A stretch of DNA of 64,000 nt from Lysobacter sp. TY2-98 (GTDB taxonomy: Bacteria > Pseudomonadota > Gammaproteobacteria > Xanthomonadales > Xanthomonadaceae): NCBI RefSeq assembly GCF_003367355.1, contig NZ_CP031413.1, forward strand, positions 1,158,921-1,222,920, read 5' to 3'. The notes beneath the pieces are model-generated. The model had not been told where the DNA came from, did no database searches, and saw only the letters and a program-made list of their open reading frames with translations. A program made the translations under genes and the position numbers. This document shows positions 34,977 through 48,207 of the stretch, piece after piece; positions within the stretch are counted from its first letter, which is position 1; each line of letters begins with the position of its first letter.

Positions 34977-35920
34977 TCGTCGTCGCGTTCGGCGAGGCCG
35001 CGCAGTGGGCGCTTCCAGAATCGCAGCGACTGCGACCGGCGGATGTCGAAGCGCTCCCCGTCGGCCCACATCAGGCGTAGCGTGCCGATGCGCTTTGCAG
35101 CGACGGCCGCCAGTGCGGGCTCGATCCATGCCTGGCACAGGGCGGCGAAGTTACGGGCCGGACGAAGATCGAAGGCGGCGTCGCCGTCCGGCAGCGACCA
35201 CATCTCCAGCGGGGCGACGGTCACACCCGCGAGTTGCGCGAACGCACGCACCGTCGGGTCCTGCGAATGGATCGAACCGTATGACGTGCGCACATGATCG
35301 GGCAGACGGCCCGCACCCCAGAACCAGATCGAATTGATCGGCGCGAGGCCGCGATTCAGCCGATCCGCATTGATCGGATGGTGATGCAGCAGCACCTGCG
35401 CCTCGGACATCAGCGCACGCCAGCGGCGGCCTTCCGGGCCCTGCGGCATCTGCTCGAACAGATCGCTGCCGAGCGCGTCGTCGGGCGACGGAAACGTCGG
35501 CAGCGGCGAACCGGGCGCGAGCCGCAGGTACCACGCGTTCGGTCGACCGGCATCGATCGGCATGCCCGCATCGCCGAAGAGCGGACGCAGCGGTCGCAGC
35601 AACGCTTCGCTCGCGTCCGCATCGAGACCAAGCATCTCGCCGATAGCCAGCAGTCGCGCACCATTGATGTCGGCGCGCACATAGGCGGGATCGGCGCGCA
35701 CCCATGAGGCATCGCCCGCGTCACCGCATTCCGCCTGTCGCGTCACCGCCGCCGCGGGCCAGCCGCGCGGCAGCACGTCGAACAAGATCTCGACGCCGGT
35801 TGCGGTGATCGCGCGATCCGCGCGGCCGAGCGCACGCGCGACCACGTCGGGCAACAGCTCGCCCGCGAACCGCTGGCGCGACGGCAGGACGAACGTGACG
35901 TCGACGGCGCGCGCAGGCAT
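34973..35920 (-). CDS. rpfE: RpfE-family regulatory protein
   Basis: 315-residue protein matching in position and character RpfE of Xanthomonas, whose mutants show altered extracellular enzyme and polysaccharide output. Its biochemical activity is unknown. Recognisable parts: MPARAVDVTFVLPSRQRFAGELLP at the start, and VRADPAYVRADINGARLLAIGEMLGLDADASEALLRPL. Then comes the block HHPINADRLNRGLAPINSIWFWGAGRLPDHVRTSYGSIHSQDPTVRAFA. The last block resembles part of the phosphoglycerate-mutase/phosphatase-like proteins to which the family is sometimes assigned. It starts four bases after the greA stop and overlaps recJ, so greA-rpfE-recJ is one compact operon. Confidence 0.85.
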   Translation of the reverse strand: MPARAVDVTFVLPSRQRFAGELLPDVVARALGRADRAITATGVEILFDVLPRGWPAAAVTRQAECGDAGDASWVRADPAYVRADINGARLLAIGEMLGLDADASEALLRPLRPLFGDAGMPIDAGRPNAWYLRLAPGSPLPTFPSPDDALGSDLFEQMPQGPEGRRWRALMSEAQVLLHHHPINADRLNRGLAPINSIWFWGAGRLPDHVRTSYGSIHSQDPTVRAFAQLAGVTVAPLEMWSLPDGDAAFDLRPARNFAALCQAWIEPALAAVAAKRIGTLRLMWADGERFDIRRSQSLRFWKRPLRGLAERDDE

Positions 35921-35923
35921 GGC

Positions 35924-36400
35924 TCAGCCGATGTAGCGGACGCTCACGATCTCGTATTCGCGCGTGCCGCCCGGGGCGTCGATCGTGATCGCGTCGCCCT
36001 CGTGCTTCCCGATCAGCGCGCGCGCCACCGGCGACGAGATGGCGATCAGGCCGGCCTTGATGTCGGCTTCGAGGTCGCCAACGATCTGGTAGGTCTTCTG
36101 CTCGTCGGTGTCGACGTCCGCAAGCTCGACCGTCGCCCCGAACACGACGCGCGAACCGGCGTTGAGCTTGGTGACGTCGATGACCTCCGCGTGCGACAGC
36201 TCGCCCTCGAGCTGCTTGATGCGGCCTTCGATGAAGCCCTGCTGCTCGCGGGCGGCGTGGTACTCGGCGTTCTCCTTGAGGTCGCCATGCGCGCGCGCTT
36301 CCGAGATCGCGTTGATCACGGCCGGGCGCTGCACCGACTTCAGGTTCTCGAGTTCGGCGCGCAGACGCAGCGCACCCTTGGCGGTGATCGGAGCTCGCAT
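35924..36400 (-). CDS. greA: transcription elongation factor GreA
   Basis: Rescues backtracked RNA polymerase by stimulating transcript cleavage, 158 aa. The coiled-coil N-domain (1-75) carries the acidic tip [22 protein letters not shown], where D and E reach the polymerase active site. The C-terminal FKBP-like domain (80-158) ends [24 protein letters not shown] strands. AAGGAA precedes the ATG. It follows carB by 140 bases and is joined to rpfE by a three-base gap. Confidence 0.97.
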   Translation of the reverse strand: MRAPITAKGALRLRAELENLKSVQRPAVINAISEARAHGDLKENAEYHAAREQQGFIEGRIKQLEGELSHAEVIDVTKLNAGSRVVFGATVELADVDTDEQKTYQIVGDLEADIKAGLIAISSPVARALIGKHEGDAITIDAPGGTREYEIVSVRYIG

Positions 36401-36540
36401 AAGGATTCCTTGATGGCGACGGCGTCAGGCGCCGGCGCCCGGTTCGATGGGTCGATTGTGCCGCGTCCAGGCCCGAAAACGCAGCCCGCGAAACGCGACC
36501 GGCCGCACGCGGCGGCCGGCCGGGCATCACTGTGAATAGA

Positions 36541-39783
<3,243 letters not shown>

Positions 39784-39790
39784 CGTGTCC

Positions 39791-40237
39791 TCAGTACAGT
39801 CGGTTCTGCCACCGCGACGGCGGCAGCCAGGTGATTCGATCCGGATCGGTCGCGTCGACGGCGCCGTGGCGCACGGCGTCGCGGATCGCGGCCTGCATGT
39901 CGCTCCAGCTCGTGGCGTTCGCGCCGATGCGCGCGCCGAGCAGGTTGTTGTGCGCGTCCATCGTGCGGGCGCTGTTGCCCTGCCCGCCGCGTTCCATCAC
40001 GGCGGTGACCCATTCGACGCAGCGTGGTGACGCCGTGTAGGCGACGATCGCGCTCGCGAGCGAGTGGCGGTATGCGTCCGCCGGGCCGTTACGGCCACCC
40101 GGAAGATCCGCCTGGAAAAACTGCGCATACGTCGCGGCGAGCACGAACGCGGGATAGACGCCAAGCACCAGCAGCATCGCGATGGCCACGCGGACGCGTC
40201 GCCGTAAGATCGAATTGCGGGGCTTGGCGGTCGTCAT
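39791..40237 (-). CDS. small membrane-anchored or exported protein between carA and carB
   Basis: 148 residues. Start chosen at 40237 because it overlaps the preceding stop (ATGA). An N-terminal hydrophobic segment ([24 protein letters not shown], about 17-40) is a signal anchor or uncleaved signal. The exported part contains [17 protein letters not shown]...[13 protein letters not shown]...[16 protein letters not shown]. This recalls DUF6973-like proteins with a 'DA-x-RH...MD-x-HNN-x-G' pattern of conserved His and Asp, and could be a small metal- or ligand-binding domain. It ends seven bases before carB starts. The name is tentative and no function is known. Confidence 0.62.
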   Translation of the reverse strand: MTTAKPRNSILRRRVRVAIAMLLVLGVYPAFVLAATYAQFFQADLPGGRNGPADAYRHSLASAIVAYTASPRCVEWVTAVMERGGQGNSARTMDAHNNLLGARIGANATSWSDMQAAIRDAVRHGAVDATDPDRITWLPPSRWQNRLY

Positions 40238-40797
40238 CGCGAGCCGCTGGTACTCGGCAGGTCGCACGCTGCAATTACGCGATGGGCGAGCGCCTGCGAC
40301 TCTGCGTCGCTCGCTACGAAACCCGGGATGAGGTCGCCGTCGAGCAACTTCGCGGCGGGGGTCGCCATGAAGTCCAGGATGTCCTTCTGCTCGACCGCGG
40401 ACAGGCTTGCGGCCTCGGACTGTGCGTCAGGCGAGGTCGCGCCCGAGATAGCCGCGGTTACCGCGCGACCGAAGATGTCCATCCTCTTCTTGCCCCCGGC
40501 TGTGCGCGAAAACGCGATCCATGTCTCGATGTTTTCGCCGCTCGCGAAGCCACGACCAAGCGATGCCTGCAGTCGAAGCTCGAATTCTCGCGAGAACCCG
40601 CCGACGACACAGGCCCGCTGCGCCGGGGTCCAGACGGTGGCCGCCTCGGCCGGAATCGCCTTGTCGACGACCGCGGGAATTGCAGCGTCGAGGCCTAGCA
40701 CCGCTTCGATCTGATTGATCTGCGCCGGCGTAGGCTCGCTCGCCGATGCCGAGGCGCTGAGGATCGTCACGAGCGCCGCGACTGCGACTCGCATCAT
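40234..40797 (-). CDS. exported hypothetical protein between carA and carB
   Basis: 187 residues, family not recognised. A signal peptide ([19 protein letters not shown]) precedes a helical periplasmic domain of about 165 residues with two cysteines. The segment [19 protein letters not shown] and the later [19 protein letters not shown] resemble small DUF2059-type periplasmic proteins; this is only an impression. Its ATG overlaps the carA stop and its stop overlaps the next start, both by ATGA. It therefore cannot be translated independently of carA without new initiation. Its presence in a pyrimidine operon is unexplained. Confidence 0.6.
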   Translation of the reverse strand: MMRVAVAALVTILSASASASEPTPAQINQIEAVLGLDAAIPAVVDKAIPAEAATVWTPAQRACVVGGFSREFELRLQASLGRGFASGENIETWIAFSRTAGGKKRMDIFGRAVTAAISGATSPDAQSEAASLSAVEQKDILDFMATPAAKLLDGDLIPGFVASDAESQALAHRVIAACDLPSTSGSR

Positions 40798-41918
40798 CGA
40801 GCCGACTCCATCGCGGTGATGAAGCGATCGAACAACGGTGCAACGTCATGCGGACCGGGACTCGCTTCCGGGTGGCCCTGGAAGCTGAAAGCCGGCGCAT
40901 CGGTGACGGCGATGCCCTGGTTCGAACCGTCGAACAGCGAGCGATGCGTGACGCGCACGTTCGCCGGAAGCGTCGCCTCGTCGACCGCGAAGCCGTGGTT
41001 CTGGCTCGTGATCAGCACGCGCCCGCTGTCGACGTCCTGCACCGGATGGTTCGCTCCGTGGTGGCCGAACTTCATCTTCAGCGTCTTCGCGCCGACGGCG
41101 AGACCGAGGATCTGGTGGCCGAGGCAGATGCCGTAGAGCGGCAGCTTGCGCGAGAGGAACTCGCGCGTCGCATCGATCGCATACGTGCACGGCTCCGGAT
41201 CCCCCGGGCCGTTCGAAAGGAACACGCCGTCTGGATTCATCGCGAACACATCGGCTGCGGGCGTCTGCGCGGGCACGACGGTGATGCGACAACCGCGCGA
41301 CGCAAGCATGCGCAGAATGTTGAGCTTGATGCCGAAGTCGTAGGCGACGATGTGGAAGCGGCCATCGGTCTGCGCGAACGCATCGGTGTCGAGATCGAGT
41401 TCCGTCTCGCGCCATTCGTACGGCGTGCGCGTGCAGACCTCCTTCGCGAGGTCCATGCCCTTGAGGCCGGGGAACTTGCGGGCGGCTTCGATCGCGCGAT
41501 CGGCATCGATCTCGCCCGCCATCAGCGCGCCGTTCTGCGCACCGCGGTCGCGCAGGATGCGCGTGAGCTTGCGGGTATCGATGTCGGAAATCGTGACCAC
41601 GCCCTTCGCCGCCAGCCATTCCGGCAGGGAGAGCTGCGAGCGCCAGTTGCTGGGGCGCTTCGGCACATGACGCACGATCAGCCCGGCCGGCCAGACGGTC
41701 TTCGCCTCGTCGTCCTTGTCGGTCGTGCCGGTATTGCCGATGTGCGGATAGGTCAACGTGACGATCTGCCGCGCGTACGACGGATCGGTCACCACTTCCT
41801 GGTAGCCGGTCATCGCCGTGTTGAACACGACTTCGCCGACGGACAGGCCGGGCGCGCCTACGGAAACGCCCTCGAAGATCGTTCCGTCTTCGAGCGCGAG
41901 GATGGCAGGTTGATTCAC
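40794..41918 (-). CDS. carA: carbamoyl-phosphate synthase small subunit (glutaminase)
   Basis: Hydrolyses glutamine and channels ammonia to CarB, 374 aa. N-domain 1-150, then a class I glutamine amidotransferase domain with [31 protein letters not shown], where the Cys is the nucleophile. The His/Glu pair ([12 protein letters not shown] variant, read as [13 protein letters not shown]) lies near the C-terminus. The start is a GTG at 41918 with only a weak ribosome site. A 177-base leader separates it from dapB and contains a short palindrome. The stop overlaps the next ORFan start. Confidence 0.96.
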   Translation of the reverse strand: MNQPAILALEDGTIFEGVSVGAPGLSVGEVVFNTAMTGYQEVVTDPSYARQIVTLTYPHIGNTGTTDKDDEAKTVWPAGLIVRHVPKRPSNWRSQLSLPEWLAAKGVVTISDIDTRKLTRILRDRGAQNGALMAGEIDADRAIEAARKFPGLKGMDLAKEVCTRTPYEWRETELDLDTDAFAQTDGRFHIVAYDFGIKLNILRMLASRGCRITVVPAQTPAADVFAMNPDGVFLSNGPGDPEPCTYAIDATREFLSRKLPLYGICLGHQILGLAVGAKTLKMKFGHHGANHPVQDVDSGRVLITSQNHGFAVDEATLPANVRVTHRSLFDGSNQGIAVTDAPAFSFQGHPEASPGPHDVAPLFDRFITAMESAR

Positions 41919-42073
41919 GGGGGACGCCTGTGCAGCTACGGGATGCCTCGCCGTGCAGGCGCTGGATCGCGGCTGCAGAAAATCGCGGACGCGGTGCGGG
42001 ACCGGTCCGACGATGGGCTTCAGGCGAGCGGGAATTCTAGACGGCCGGGGCCTCGGGCGCCAGCGGCGGTTTC

Positions 42074-42093
42074 ACGTTTTGCGCTGAAAACGT
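42074..42093. repeat. palindrome downstream of dapB in the carA leader
   Basis: ACGTTTT and AAAACGT are perfect seven-base inverted arms around GCGCTG. They lie just beyond the dapB stop and 155 bases upstream of the carA start. The site could be a weak dapB terminator or an operator for the carA promoter. Confidence 0.35.
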
Positions 42094-42095
42094 CG

Positions 42096-42806
42096 TCAGT
42101 CGAGCAGATCGGCGACGCGGTAGGCGCCCGGCGCGCGAGCGTGCAGGCGTCGCGCAACGTGAAGGGCGCCGCGCGCGAAGATGTCGCGATTGGTCGCACG
42201 GTGGATCAGCTCGACGCGCTCGCCGGCCGTGGCGAACTGGACCGTGTGCTCACCGACGATGTCGCCCGCACGCAGTGACGCATAGCGCGGCGTTGCGCCA
42301 CCCGCTTCCGCTCGGGCGCCCAGTGCGAGCGCGGTGCCCGACGGCGCGTCCTTCTTGTGGACGTGATGGGACTCGACGATGTCGCAGTCCCAATGGGCCA
42401 GCGCACGCGCGGCGCGTTCGACGAGATCGCCGAGGACGGCAACGCCGAGGCTGAAGTTGGCGGCCCAAACAACGGCAATCGTTTTCGCCGCCGCGTCCAG
42501 CGCCGCGCGCTGCGCGTCCGACAGGCCGGTGGTCCCCGACACCAGCGGCACGCCGCGGCGCACGCAGAGATCGAGCACCGGATCGAAGGCCTCCGGCAGG
42601 CTGAAGTCGATGGCGACATCGAAGTCCGGGGCGGCGTCGAGCGAAGCAGCGGTGATCGACTGCGCACCCGCCGGGAGGTCCCCGGGGGCGCGGCGCGCCG
42701 CGGCCGCCACCACGCGGAGGTCGTCACGCTCCCCAGCGAGTCGCATCAGGGCCTGGCCCATGCGGCCGGAAGCGCCGTGGATCAGCAGTCGGGTCGATTC
42801 ATTCAT
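42096..42806 (-). CDS. dapB: 4-hydroxy-tetrahydrodipicolinate reductase
   Basis: NAD(P)H-dependent step of lysine/diaminopimelate synthesis, 236 aa. Start at 42806 (MNESTRLLIHGASGRMGQ); the frame upstream is non-homologous. The nucleotide motif GASGRMGQ is at 11-18. The catalytic segment SHHVHKKDAPSGTA has His147/His148 and Lys151. The final segment TNRDIFARGALHVARRL is typical. At 236 aa it is slightly shorter than E. coli DapB (273). It is divergent from the 2OG oxygenase gene and upstream of carA on the same strand. Confidence 0.96.
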   Translation of the reverse strand: MNESTRLLIHGASGRMGQALMRLAGERDDLRVVAAAARRAPGDLPAGAQSITAASLDAAPDFDVAIDFSLPEAFDPVLDLCVRRGVPLVSGTTGLSDAQRAALDAAAKTIAVVWAANFSLGVAVLGDLVERAARALAHWDCDIVESHHVHKKDAPSGTALALGARAEAGGATPRYASLRAGDIVGEHTVQFATAGERVELIHRATNRDIFARGALHVARRLHARAPGAYRVADLLD

Positions 42807-42887
42807 CGCGCGCAGGCTAGCGGCCGTCGACCGGTGCGACAAGCGCCGGTGACGCCCTAGAATCATGTCAACACGCACGGAGCCGCC

Positions 42888-43577
42888 ATGGACGCACTGC
42901 TCGACATGCACCGCCTGCGGGCGCCGATCGACGGGCGCACCCCCACGCCCTTCCCGCTGTTCGTGCTCGACCGCATGCTGCCGGGCGACGCCACCGACGC
43001 ACTCGAGGCCGATTTCCCGCGCTACAGCAGCGCCGGCTTCTTTCCGTACGCAGCCGAGGACTGCGGGCCGACGGTGCGCGCGGTCGTCGAGCAGATGACG
43101 TCACCCGAATTCGGCGACGCGGTCGGTCGGCAGCTGGGGATCGAGGGGCTGGGCGCCAAACCAACGCTCGCGACGCTGTGCCGCTCGCTCAATCGCCGCC
43201 ACGGCACGATCCATACCGACAGCCGCTCGAAGGTCGTCACCGCCCTCCTCTATCTCAACCGGGATTGGCCGGCGACCAGCGACGGCTGCCTACGTTTTCT
43301 CGCGAAGATCGACGACATCGATGCGCTGGTGGTGCCCGAGGTGCGACCGGTCTACGGCACGCTCGCGGCGTTCAAGCGCGAGGACAACTCCTTCCACGGG
43401 CATCTGCCTTTCGAAGGCGAGCGGCGCGTGGTGCAGGTGGCGTGGCTCACCAGCGAGGAGGAGAAACTACGCAAGACCAAGCGCGGCCGGTTCTCACGGG
43501 GGCTGAAGTGGTTGCTCGGCGCGCTGGACAAGCGGTTCGGTGCGGGGCGGGCGGATAACGCATCGCATCGGGATTGA
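42888..43577 (+). CDS. 2-oxoglutarate/Fe(II)-dependent oxygenase (prolyl-hydroxylase-like)
   Basis: 229 aa of the 2OG-Fe(II) oxygenase superfamily. The first two iron ligands are His109 and Asp111 (GTIHTDSRSKVVTALLYLN), the distal His is 170 or 172 (NSFHGHLPFEGERR), and Arg179/180 would bind 2-oxoglutarate. The strand order fits the double-stranded beta-helix. The substrate is unknown; relatives hydroxylate protein side chains or small molecules. The basic C-terminal tail (KTKRGRFSRGLKWLLG) might bind membrane or nucleic acid. GGAG precedes the ATG, and TAGAAT (42858-42863) is a likely -10. It is transcribed alone and ends at a strong terminator. Confidence 0.8.
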   Translation: MDALLDMHRLRAPIDGRTPTPFPLFVLDRMLPGDATDALEADFPRYSSAGFFPYAAEDCGPTVRAVVEQMTSPEFGDAVGRQLGIEGLGAKPTLATLCRSLNRRHGTIHTDSRSKVVTALLYLNRDWPATSDGCLRFLAKIDDIDALVVPEVRPVYGTLAAFKREDNSFHGHLPFEGERRVVQVAWLTSEEEKLRKTKRGRFSRGLKWLLGALDKRFGAGRADNASHRD

Positions 43578-43601
43578 TTGCCGAAGCGGTCCCGAAGAAG
43601 A

Positions 43602-43630
43602 AAAAGGCGAGCTCGTGGCTCGCCTTTTCT
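43602..43630 (+). terminator. rho-independent terminator of the 2OG oxygenase gene
   Basis: AAAAGGCGAGC and GCTCGCCTTTT form an eleven-pair stem with a TCGTG loop, ending in TTTT-C. It is about 25 bases after the stop codon. Confidence 0.85.
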
Positions 43631-43686
43631 GGTTGGTCCGTTTGAGAGGGTGGCGCGCAGCGGCTCGCTGCCGTCACGTCGCCCGC

Positions 43687-43819
43687 CCATCGCTAATCGC
43701 GATGGTGTTTGAGCCTGCAGGACGCGGAAGGTCGCGCTCGGGCGCTTCTCGTTGCCCTGCCATCGCTATTCGCGATGGCGTTCGCGCCCGCAGGACGCAG
43801 TGCGTCCTAGCGCGGGCGC
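43687..43819. repeat. tandem palindromic repeat block (two units) with long hairpin
   Basis: Two imperfect copies of a unit of about 40 bases start at 43687 and 43760 (73 bases apart). Each begins with CCATCGC-TA(A/T)TC-GCGATGG, a seven-pair hairpin, and continues through (C/T)GCAGGACGC. In the second copy the 3' part folds further: AGGACGCA/TGCGTCCT (43792-43799, 43801-43808), enclosed by GCGCCCGC/GCGGGCGC (43784-43791, 43812-43819). The block ends at the dnaJ stop codon, so it may cap the dnaJ message as well as being a REP/BIME-like dispersed element. Confidence 0.65.
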
Positions 43820-44930
43820 TCACCCCGTCATTCGTTCCCAGAACCCTTTGACGCCGTCGAGAAACGTGGACGCCCGCGGCGAATGGCGACGCGCCCCCTC
43901 GCCCACGAACGTCGCCTCGAACTTCTCGAGCAACTCGCGCTGCTCCGGCGTCAGGTTCACCGGCGTTTCGACGACCACGCGGCAGTAGAGGTCGCCCTCG
44001 CTGCGGCTGCGCACCGAACGCACGCCCTTTCCGCGCAGGCGGAACTGCTTGCCCGTCTGCGTCTCCGAGGGAATGCGCAGCTCGACCTCGCCACCCAGCG
44101 TCGGCACGCGGATGGTGTCGCCGAGCGACGCCTGCGAGATGCGGATCGGCACTTCGCAGTGCAGGTCGTCGCCGTCACGCTGGAATATCTCGTGCTCGCG
44201 CACGCGGATGTCGACGTAGAGATCGCCGGGCGGCGTGCCCGCGGGGCCGGCTTCGCCCTCACCGGCGAGCCGGATGCGATCGCCGTTGTCGACGCCGGCC
44301 GGAATCTTGACCTGCAGCGTCTTGGTGCGTTCGACGCGGCCCTGCCCGCCGCAGTCGTCGCACGGGTTGGCGATGATCTTGCCGCGCCCGCCGCAATGCG
44401 GGCAGCCCTGCTGCATCGAGAAGATGCCGCGCTGGAACCGCACTTGGCCACGTCCCTGGCAGGTGCCGCAGGTCTCGAGCTTGCCGTCTTCAGAACCGCT
44501 GCCGTCGCAGGTTTCGCACTCTTCGAGCGTCGGGATCTCGATCTGCTTGTCGACGCCGCCGACCGCTTCCTCGAGCACCAGTTCCATCACGTAGCCGATG
44601 TCGGCGCCGCGGCGTGGGCCGCGCTGCGCGCCGCCACCAAAGATGTTGCCGAAGATGTCGCCGAAGATGTCGCCCATGTCGGCGAAACCGGGGCCCGGGC
44701 CGCCACCGCCCATGCCGTGCTCGAACGCGGCGTGGCCGTGCGCGTCGTACGCGCGGCGCTTGTTGGCGTCGGACAGCGTTTCGTACGCCTCCTTGCACTC
44801 CTTGAACGCTTCCTCGGACGCCTTGTCGTCCGGATTGCGGTCCGGATGGTGCTTCATCGCCAGGCGGCGATAGGCCTTCTTCAGGTCGTCGTCGCTGGCG
44901 TCGCGGGCGACGCCCAGGACTTCGTAGTAG

Positions 44931-44944
<14 letters not shown>
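43820..44944 (-). CDS. dnaJ: chaperone DnaJ (Hsp40)
   Basis: DnaK co-chaperone that presents unfolded substrates and stimulates ATP hydrolysis, 374 aa. J domain 1-70 with HPD at 33-35. The Gly/Phe-rich linker is about 75-115. Four zinc-binding repeats follow: [24 protein letters not shown] and CDDCGGQG. The two C-terminal beta domains are complete. The start at 44944 lies 14 bases inside the end of the TMEM175-type gene and has no strong ribosome site, so translation is probably coupled. The family normally follows dnaK directly. Confidence 0.97.
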
Positions 44945-45530
<586 letters not shown>

Positions 45531-45550
45531 CGCCGTCCCCGTCGAAGGAA

Positions 45551-45575
45551 AGGCGCCGGTCGGTGACCGGCGCCT
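45551..45575 (-). terminator. terminator-like hairpin after dnaK
   Basis: AGGCGCCGGTC and GACCGGCGCCT form an eleven-pair GC stem with a three-base loop, 12 bases beyond the dnaK stop. The following T run is short (TTCCTTC). It probably attenuates transcription into the TMEM175 and dnaJ genes rather than stopping it. Confidence 0.5.
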
Positions 45576-45587
45576 CGCGACAGCATC

Positions 45588-47516
45588 TTACTTGGCGTCG
45601 TCGCCCTTCACCTCGGTGAATTCGGCATCGACGACATCGTCGTTGCGCGACCCACCGCCCGGATTCGCACCCGCGGCGCCGTCATCACCACCGCCCGCAC
45701 CTGCCTGCGCGACCGCCAGCAGCGACTGCGCCGCCTCTTCAAGTGCCCGGCTCTTCGCCTCGATCTGGCCCTTGTCGTCGCCCTTCATCGCGGTCTCGAG
45801 GTCGGCGATCGCCGTTTCGGCGCGACCGATCGCGTCGCCCGGCACCTTCTCGCCGTGCTCCTTGATCGCGCCGCGGGTCATGTGGATCAGGCCGTCGGCG
45901 TGGTTACGCGCAGCGACGAGTTCGTGGAACTTCTTGTCCTCTTCGCGATTGGCCTCGGCGTCCTCGACCATCCGCTTGATCTCGTCCTCGGACAGACCGG
46001 AGCCCGCCTTGATCTCGACCTTCTGCTCCTTGCCCGTCTTCTTGTCCTTGGCGGTGACGTGCACGATGCCGTTGGCGTCGATGTCGAACGTGACCTCGAC
46101 CTGCGGCAGGCCGCGCGGTGCCGGCTCGATGCCGGTCAGGTCGAAGCGCGCCAGCGACTTGTTGTAGCGGGCCTGTTCGCGCTCACCCTGCAGCACGTGC
46201 ACGGTGACAGCGGACTGGTTGTCTTCCGCGGTCGAGAAGGTCTGCGAGGCCTTGGTCGGAATGGTCGTGTTCTTCTCGATGATCTTGGTGAACACACCGC
46301 CCAGCGTCTCGATGCCGAGGCTCAGCGGGGTCACGTCGAGCAGCAGCACGTCCTTGACGTCGCCCTTCAGCACGCCGCCCTGCACGGCCGCGCCGATCGC
46401 GACCGCTTCGTCCGGATTGACGTCCTTGCGCGGCTCCTTGCCGAAGAAATCGGCAACGGCCTGCTGCACCTTCGGCATGCGGGTCTGGCCGCCGACGAGG
46501 ATGACTTCGGTGATGTCGGAGGCGCGCAGGCCGGCATCGTTGAGCGCGACACGGCACGGCTCGATCGTCTTCTTGACGAGGTCGTCGACCAGCGCTTCGA
46601 GCTTGGCGCGCGTCAGCTTGATGTTGAGGTGCTTCGGGCCCGACGCGTCGGCCGTGACGTACGGCAGGTTGACGTCGGTCTGCTGCGCGCTGGAGAGCTC
46701 GATCTTCGCGCGCTCGGCCGCGTCCTTCAGGCGCTGCAGCGCCAGCGGATCCTTGCGCAGGTCGATGCCCTGCTCGCGCTGGAATTCCTCGACGAGGTAG
46801 TCGATGACGCGCTTGTCGAAGTCCTCGCCGCCGAGGAACGTGTCGCCGTTCGTCGCGAGCACTTCGAACTGCTTCTCGCCGTCGACTTCCGCGATCTCGA
46901 TGATCGACACGTCGAACGTGCCGCCGCCGAGGTCGTACACGGCGATCTTGCGATCGGCGCCGCCCTTGTCGAGGCCGTAGGCCAGCGCGGCCGCGGTGGG
47001 CTCGTTGATGATGCGCTTGACGTCGAGACCCGCGATGCGGCCGGCGTCCTTGGTCGCCTGGCGCTGCGAATCGTTGAAGTACGCCGGCACCGTGATCACG
47101 GCTTCCGTGACCGTCTCGCCCAGGTAGGCCTCGGCGGTCTTCTTCATCTTCGCGAGCACTTCGGCGGAGATCTGCTGCGGCGCCATCTTCCTGCCATCAG
47201 CGGTTTCGACCCACGCGTCGCCGTTCTCGTGCGCGACGATCTTGTACGGCACCAGGTCGATGTCCTTCTGCACCTCCGCGTCGGTGAACTTGCGGCCGAT
47301 GAGGCGCTTCACCGCGTAGAAGGTGTTCTTCGGATTGGTCACCGCCTGGCGCTTGGCCGAGGCGCCGACGAGGACTTCGCCGTCCTTCGTGTAGGCGACG
47401 ATCGACGGGGTGGTGCGATCACCCTCCGCGTTCTCGATGACGCGCACCTTCGTGCCTTCCATGACCGCGACGCACGAGTTGGTCGTGCCGAGGTCGATAC
47501 CGATGATCTTGCCCAT
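45588..47516 (-). CDS. dnaK: chaperone DnaK (Hsp70)
   Basis: ATP-driven protein-folding chaperone, 642 aa. The start at 47516 ([21 protein letters not shown]) follows GGAG. The nucleotide domain (1-385) has the phosphate loops GTTNS and [13 protein letters not shown]. The linker reads [18 protein letters not shown], with the substrate domain at about 390-500 and a helical lid after that. The C-terminus is Gly-rich and ends in [18 protein letters not shown], close to the conserved EEVKD-type tail. It is preceded by grpE and a candidate sigma-32 promoter. Confidence 0.98.
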   Translation of the reverse strand: MGKIIGIDLGTTNSCVAVMEGTKVRVIENAEGDRTTPSIVAYTKDGEVLVGASAKRQAVTNPKNTFYAVKRLIGRKFTDAEVQKDIDLVPYKIVAHENGDAWVETADGRKMAPQQISAEVLAKMKKTAEAYLGETVTEAVITVPAYFNDSQRQATKDAGRIAGLDVKRIINEPTAAALAYGLDKGGADRKIAVYDLGGGTFDVSIIEIAEVDGEKQFEVLATNGDTFLGGEDFDKRVIDYLVEEFQREQGIDLRKDPLALQRLKDAAERAKIELSSAQQTDVNLPYVTADASGPKHLNIKLTRAKLEALVDDLVKKTIEPCRVALNDAGLRASDITEVILVGGQTRMPKVQQAVADFFGKEPRKDVNPDEAVAIGAAVQGGVLKGDVKDVLLLDVTPLSLGIETLGGVFTKIIEKNTTIPTKASQTFSTAEDNQSAVTVHVLQGEREQARYNKSLARFDLTGIEPAPRGLPQVEVTFDIDANGIVHVTAKDKKTGKEQKVEIKAGSGLSEDEIKRMVEDAEANREEDKKFHELVAARNHADGLIHMTRGAIKEHGEKVPGDAIGRAETAIADLETAMKGDDKGQIEAKSRALEEAAQSLLAVAQAGAGGGDDGAAGANPGGGSRNDDVVDAEFTEVKGDDAK

Positions 47517-47570
47517 GGGTTGCTCCTGCGAATTCAAATGTCGGGGGCGCGGTGCGCCGATAAGCCGTAT

Positions 47571-47596
47571 CTATGGACCGTCGGCGCCGGTTCAAG
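47571..47596 (-). promoter_or_regulatory. candidate sigma-32 heat-shock promoter upstream of dnaK
   Basis: On the minus strand CTTGAA (47591-47596) is followed after about 12 bases by GTCCATAG, resembling the CTTGAA ... CCCCATnT sigma-32 pattern, though one or two bases shorter than the usual spacer. The -35 also lies in the loop of a GGCGCC-rich hairpin, which could instead act at the grpE 3' end. Confidence 0.35.
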
Positions 47597-47609
47597 GCGC
47601 CGGCCGCGA

Positions 47610-48152
47610 TCAGGACTGCGCGACGACCACCAGCGCGGGCCGCAGCAGCCGGTCGTTCAGCAGCCAGCCCTTCTGGTAGACCTGCACCACATGGTTCTCC
47701 GGGGTGTCGCCGCCCGGCACCATGCTCATCGCCTGGTGGTGTTCGGGGTTGAACGGCTGGCCCTTCGGATCGACGGGCACGAGGCCATTGTCCGAGGCCA
47801 CCTTCAACAGCTGGCGCAGCGTCAGCTCCATGCCTTCGCGCAGCGCCCCTGCGCTCTCGCCGGCCTGGCCGAGGCCTGCCTCGAGGCTGTCGATCACCGG
47901 CAGCAGGTCGCTGAGCAGGCGCTCGTTCGCGAACTTGCGTGCGCTGTCGATATCGCGCGCTACGCGGCGGCGCTGGTTCTCGAGATCGGCGCGGTCGCGC
48001 AGGACGTCCTCGCGCAACTGGGCGAGTTCGGTGGTCGCGGCGTCGAGCTGGGTCTGCAGTGCGGCGCAGCAGTCCTTCACGGCGCCATCGCTGACGGGTG
48101 CGGCGTCAGGGGGCATCGGCTGTTCGGTGGTCATCGCAGGCGGGGTCTCCAT
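47610..48152 (-). CDS. grpE: nucleotide exchange factor GrpE
   Basis: Releases ADP from DnaK, 180 aa. A disordered acidic N-terminus is followed by a long coiled coil (about 28-75, CAALQTQLDAATTELAQLREDVL). The family core RRRVARDIDSARKFANERLLSDLLPVIDSLEAGL comes next, then the beta-domain ending HHQAMSMVPGGDTPENHVVQVYQKGW. The Met at residue 7 (48134) is an alternative start with GGAGA upstream. It lies between hrcA and dnaK in the standard order. Confidence 0.95.
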   Translation of the reverse strand: METPPAMTTEQPMPPDAAPVSDGAVKDCCAALQTQLDAATTELAQLREDVLRDRADLENQRRRVARDIDSARKFANERLLSDLLPVIDSLEAGLGQAGESAGALREGMELTLRQLLKVASDNGLVPVDPKGQPFNPEHHQAMSMVPGGDTPENHVVQVYQKGWLLNDRLLRPALVVVAQS

Positions 48153-48207
48153 CGCGCAGGGTCGCGCGCCGGTGCCTGCTATGGGGTCGTACGGTCTCGA
48201 TTCAAGG

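Noticed and set aside
36499..36519. CCGGCCGC/GCGGCCGG hairpin between carB and greA as terminator
   Set aside because: GC-rich palindrome without a T tract; such stems are common by chance at this GC content.
43687..43819. Palindromic block as a CRISPR remnant
   Set aside because: Only two units, self-complementary and spaced like BIMEs, with no cas gene nearby.
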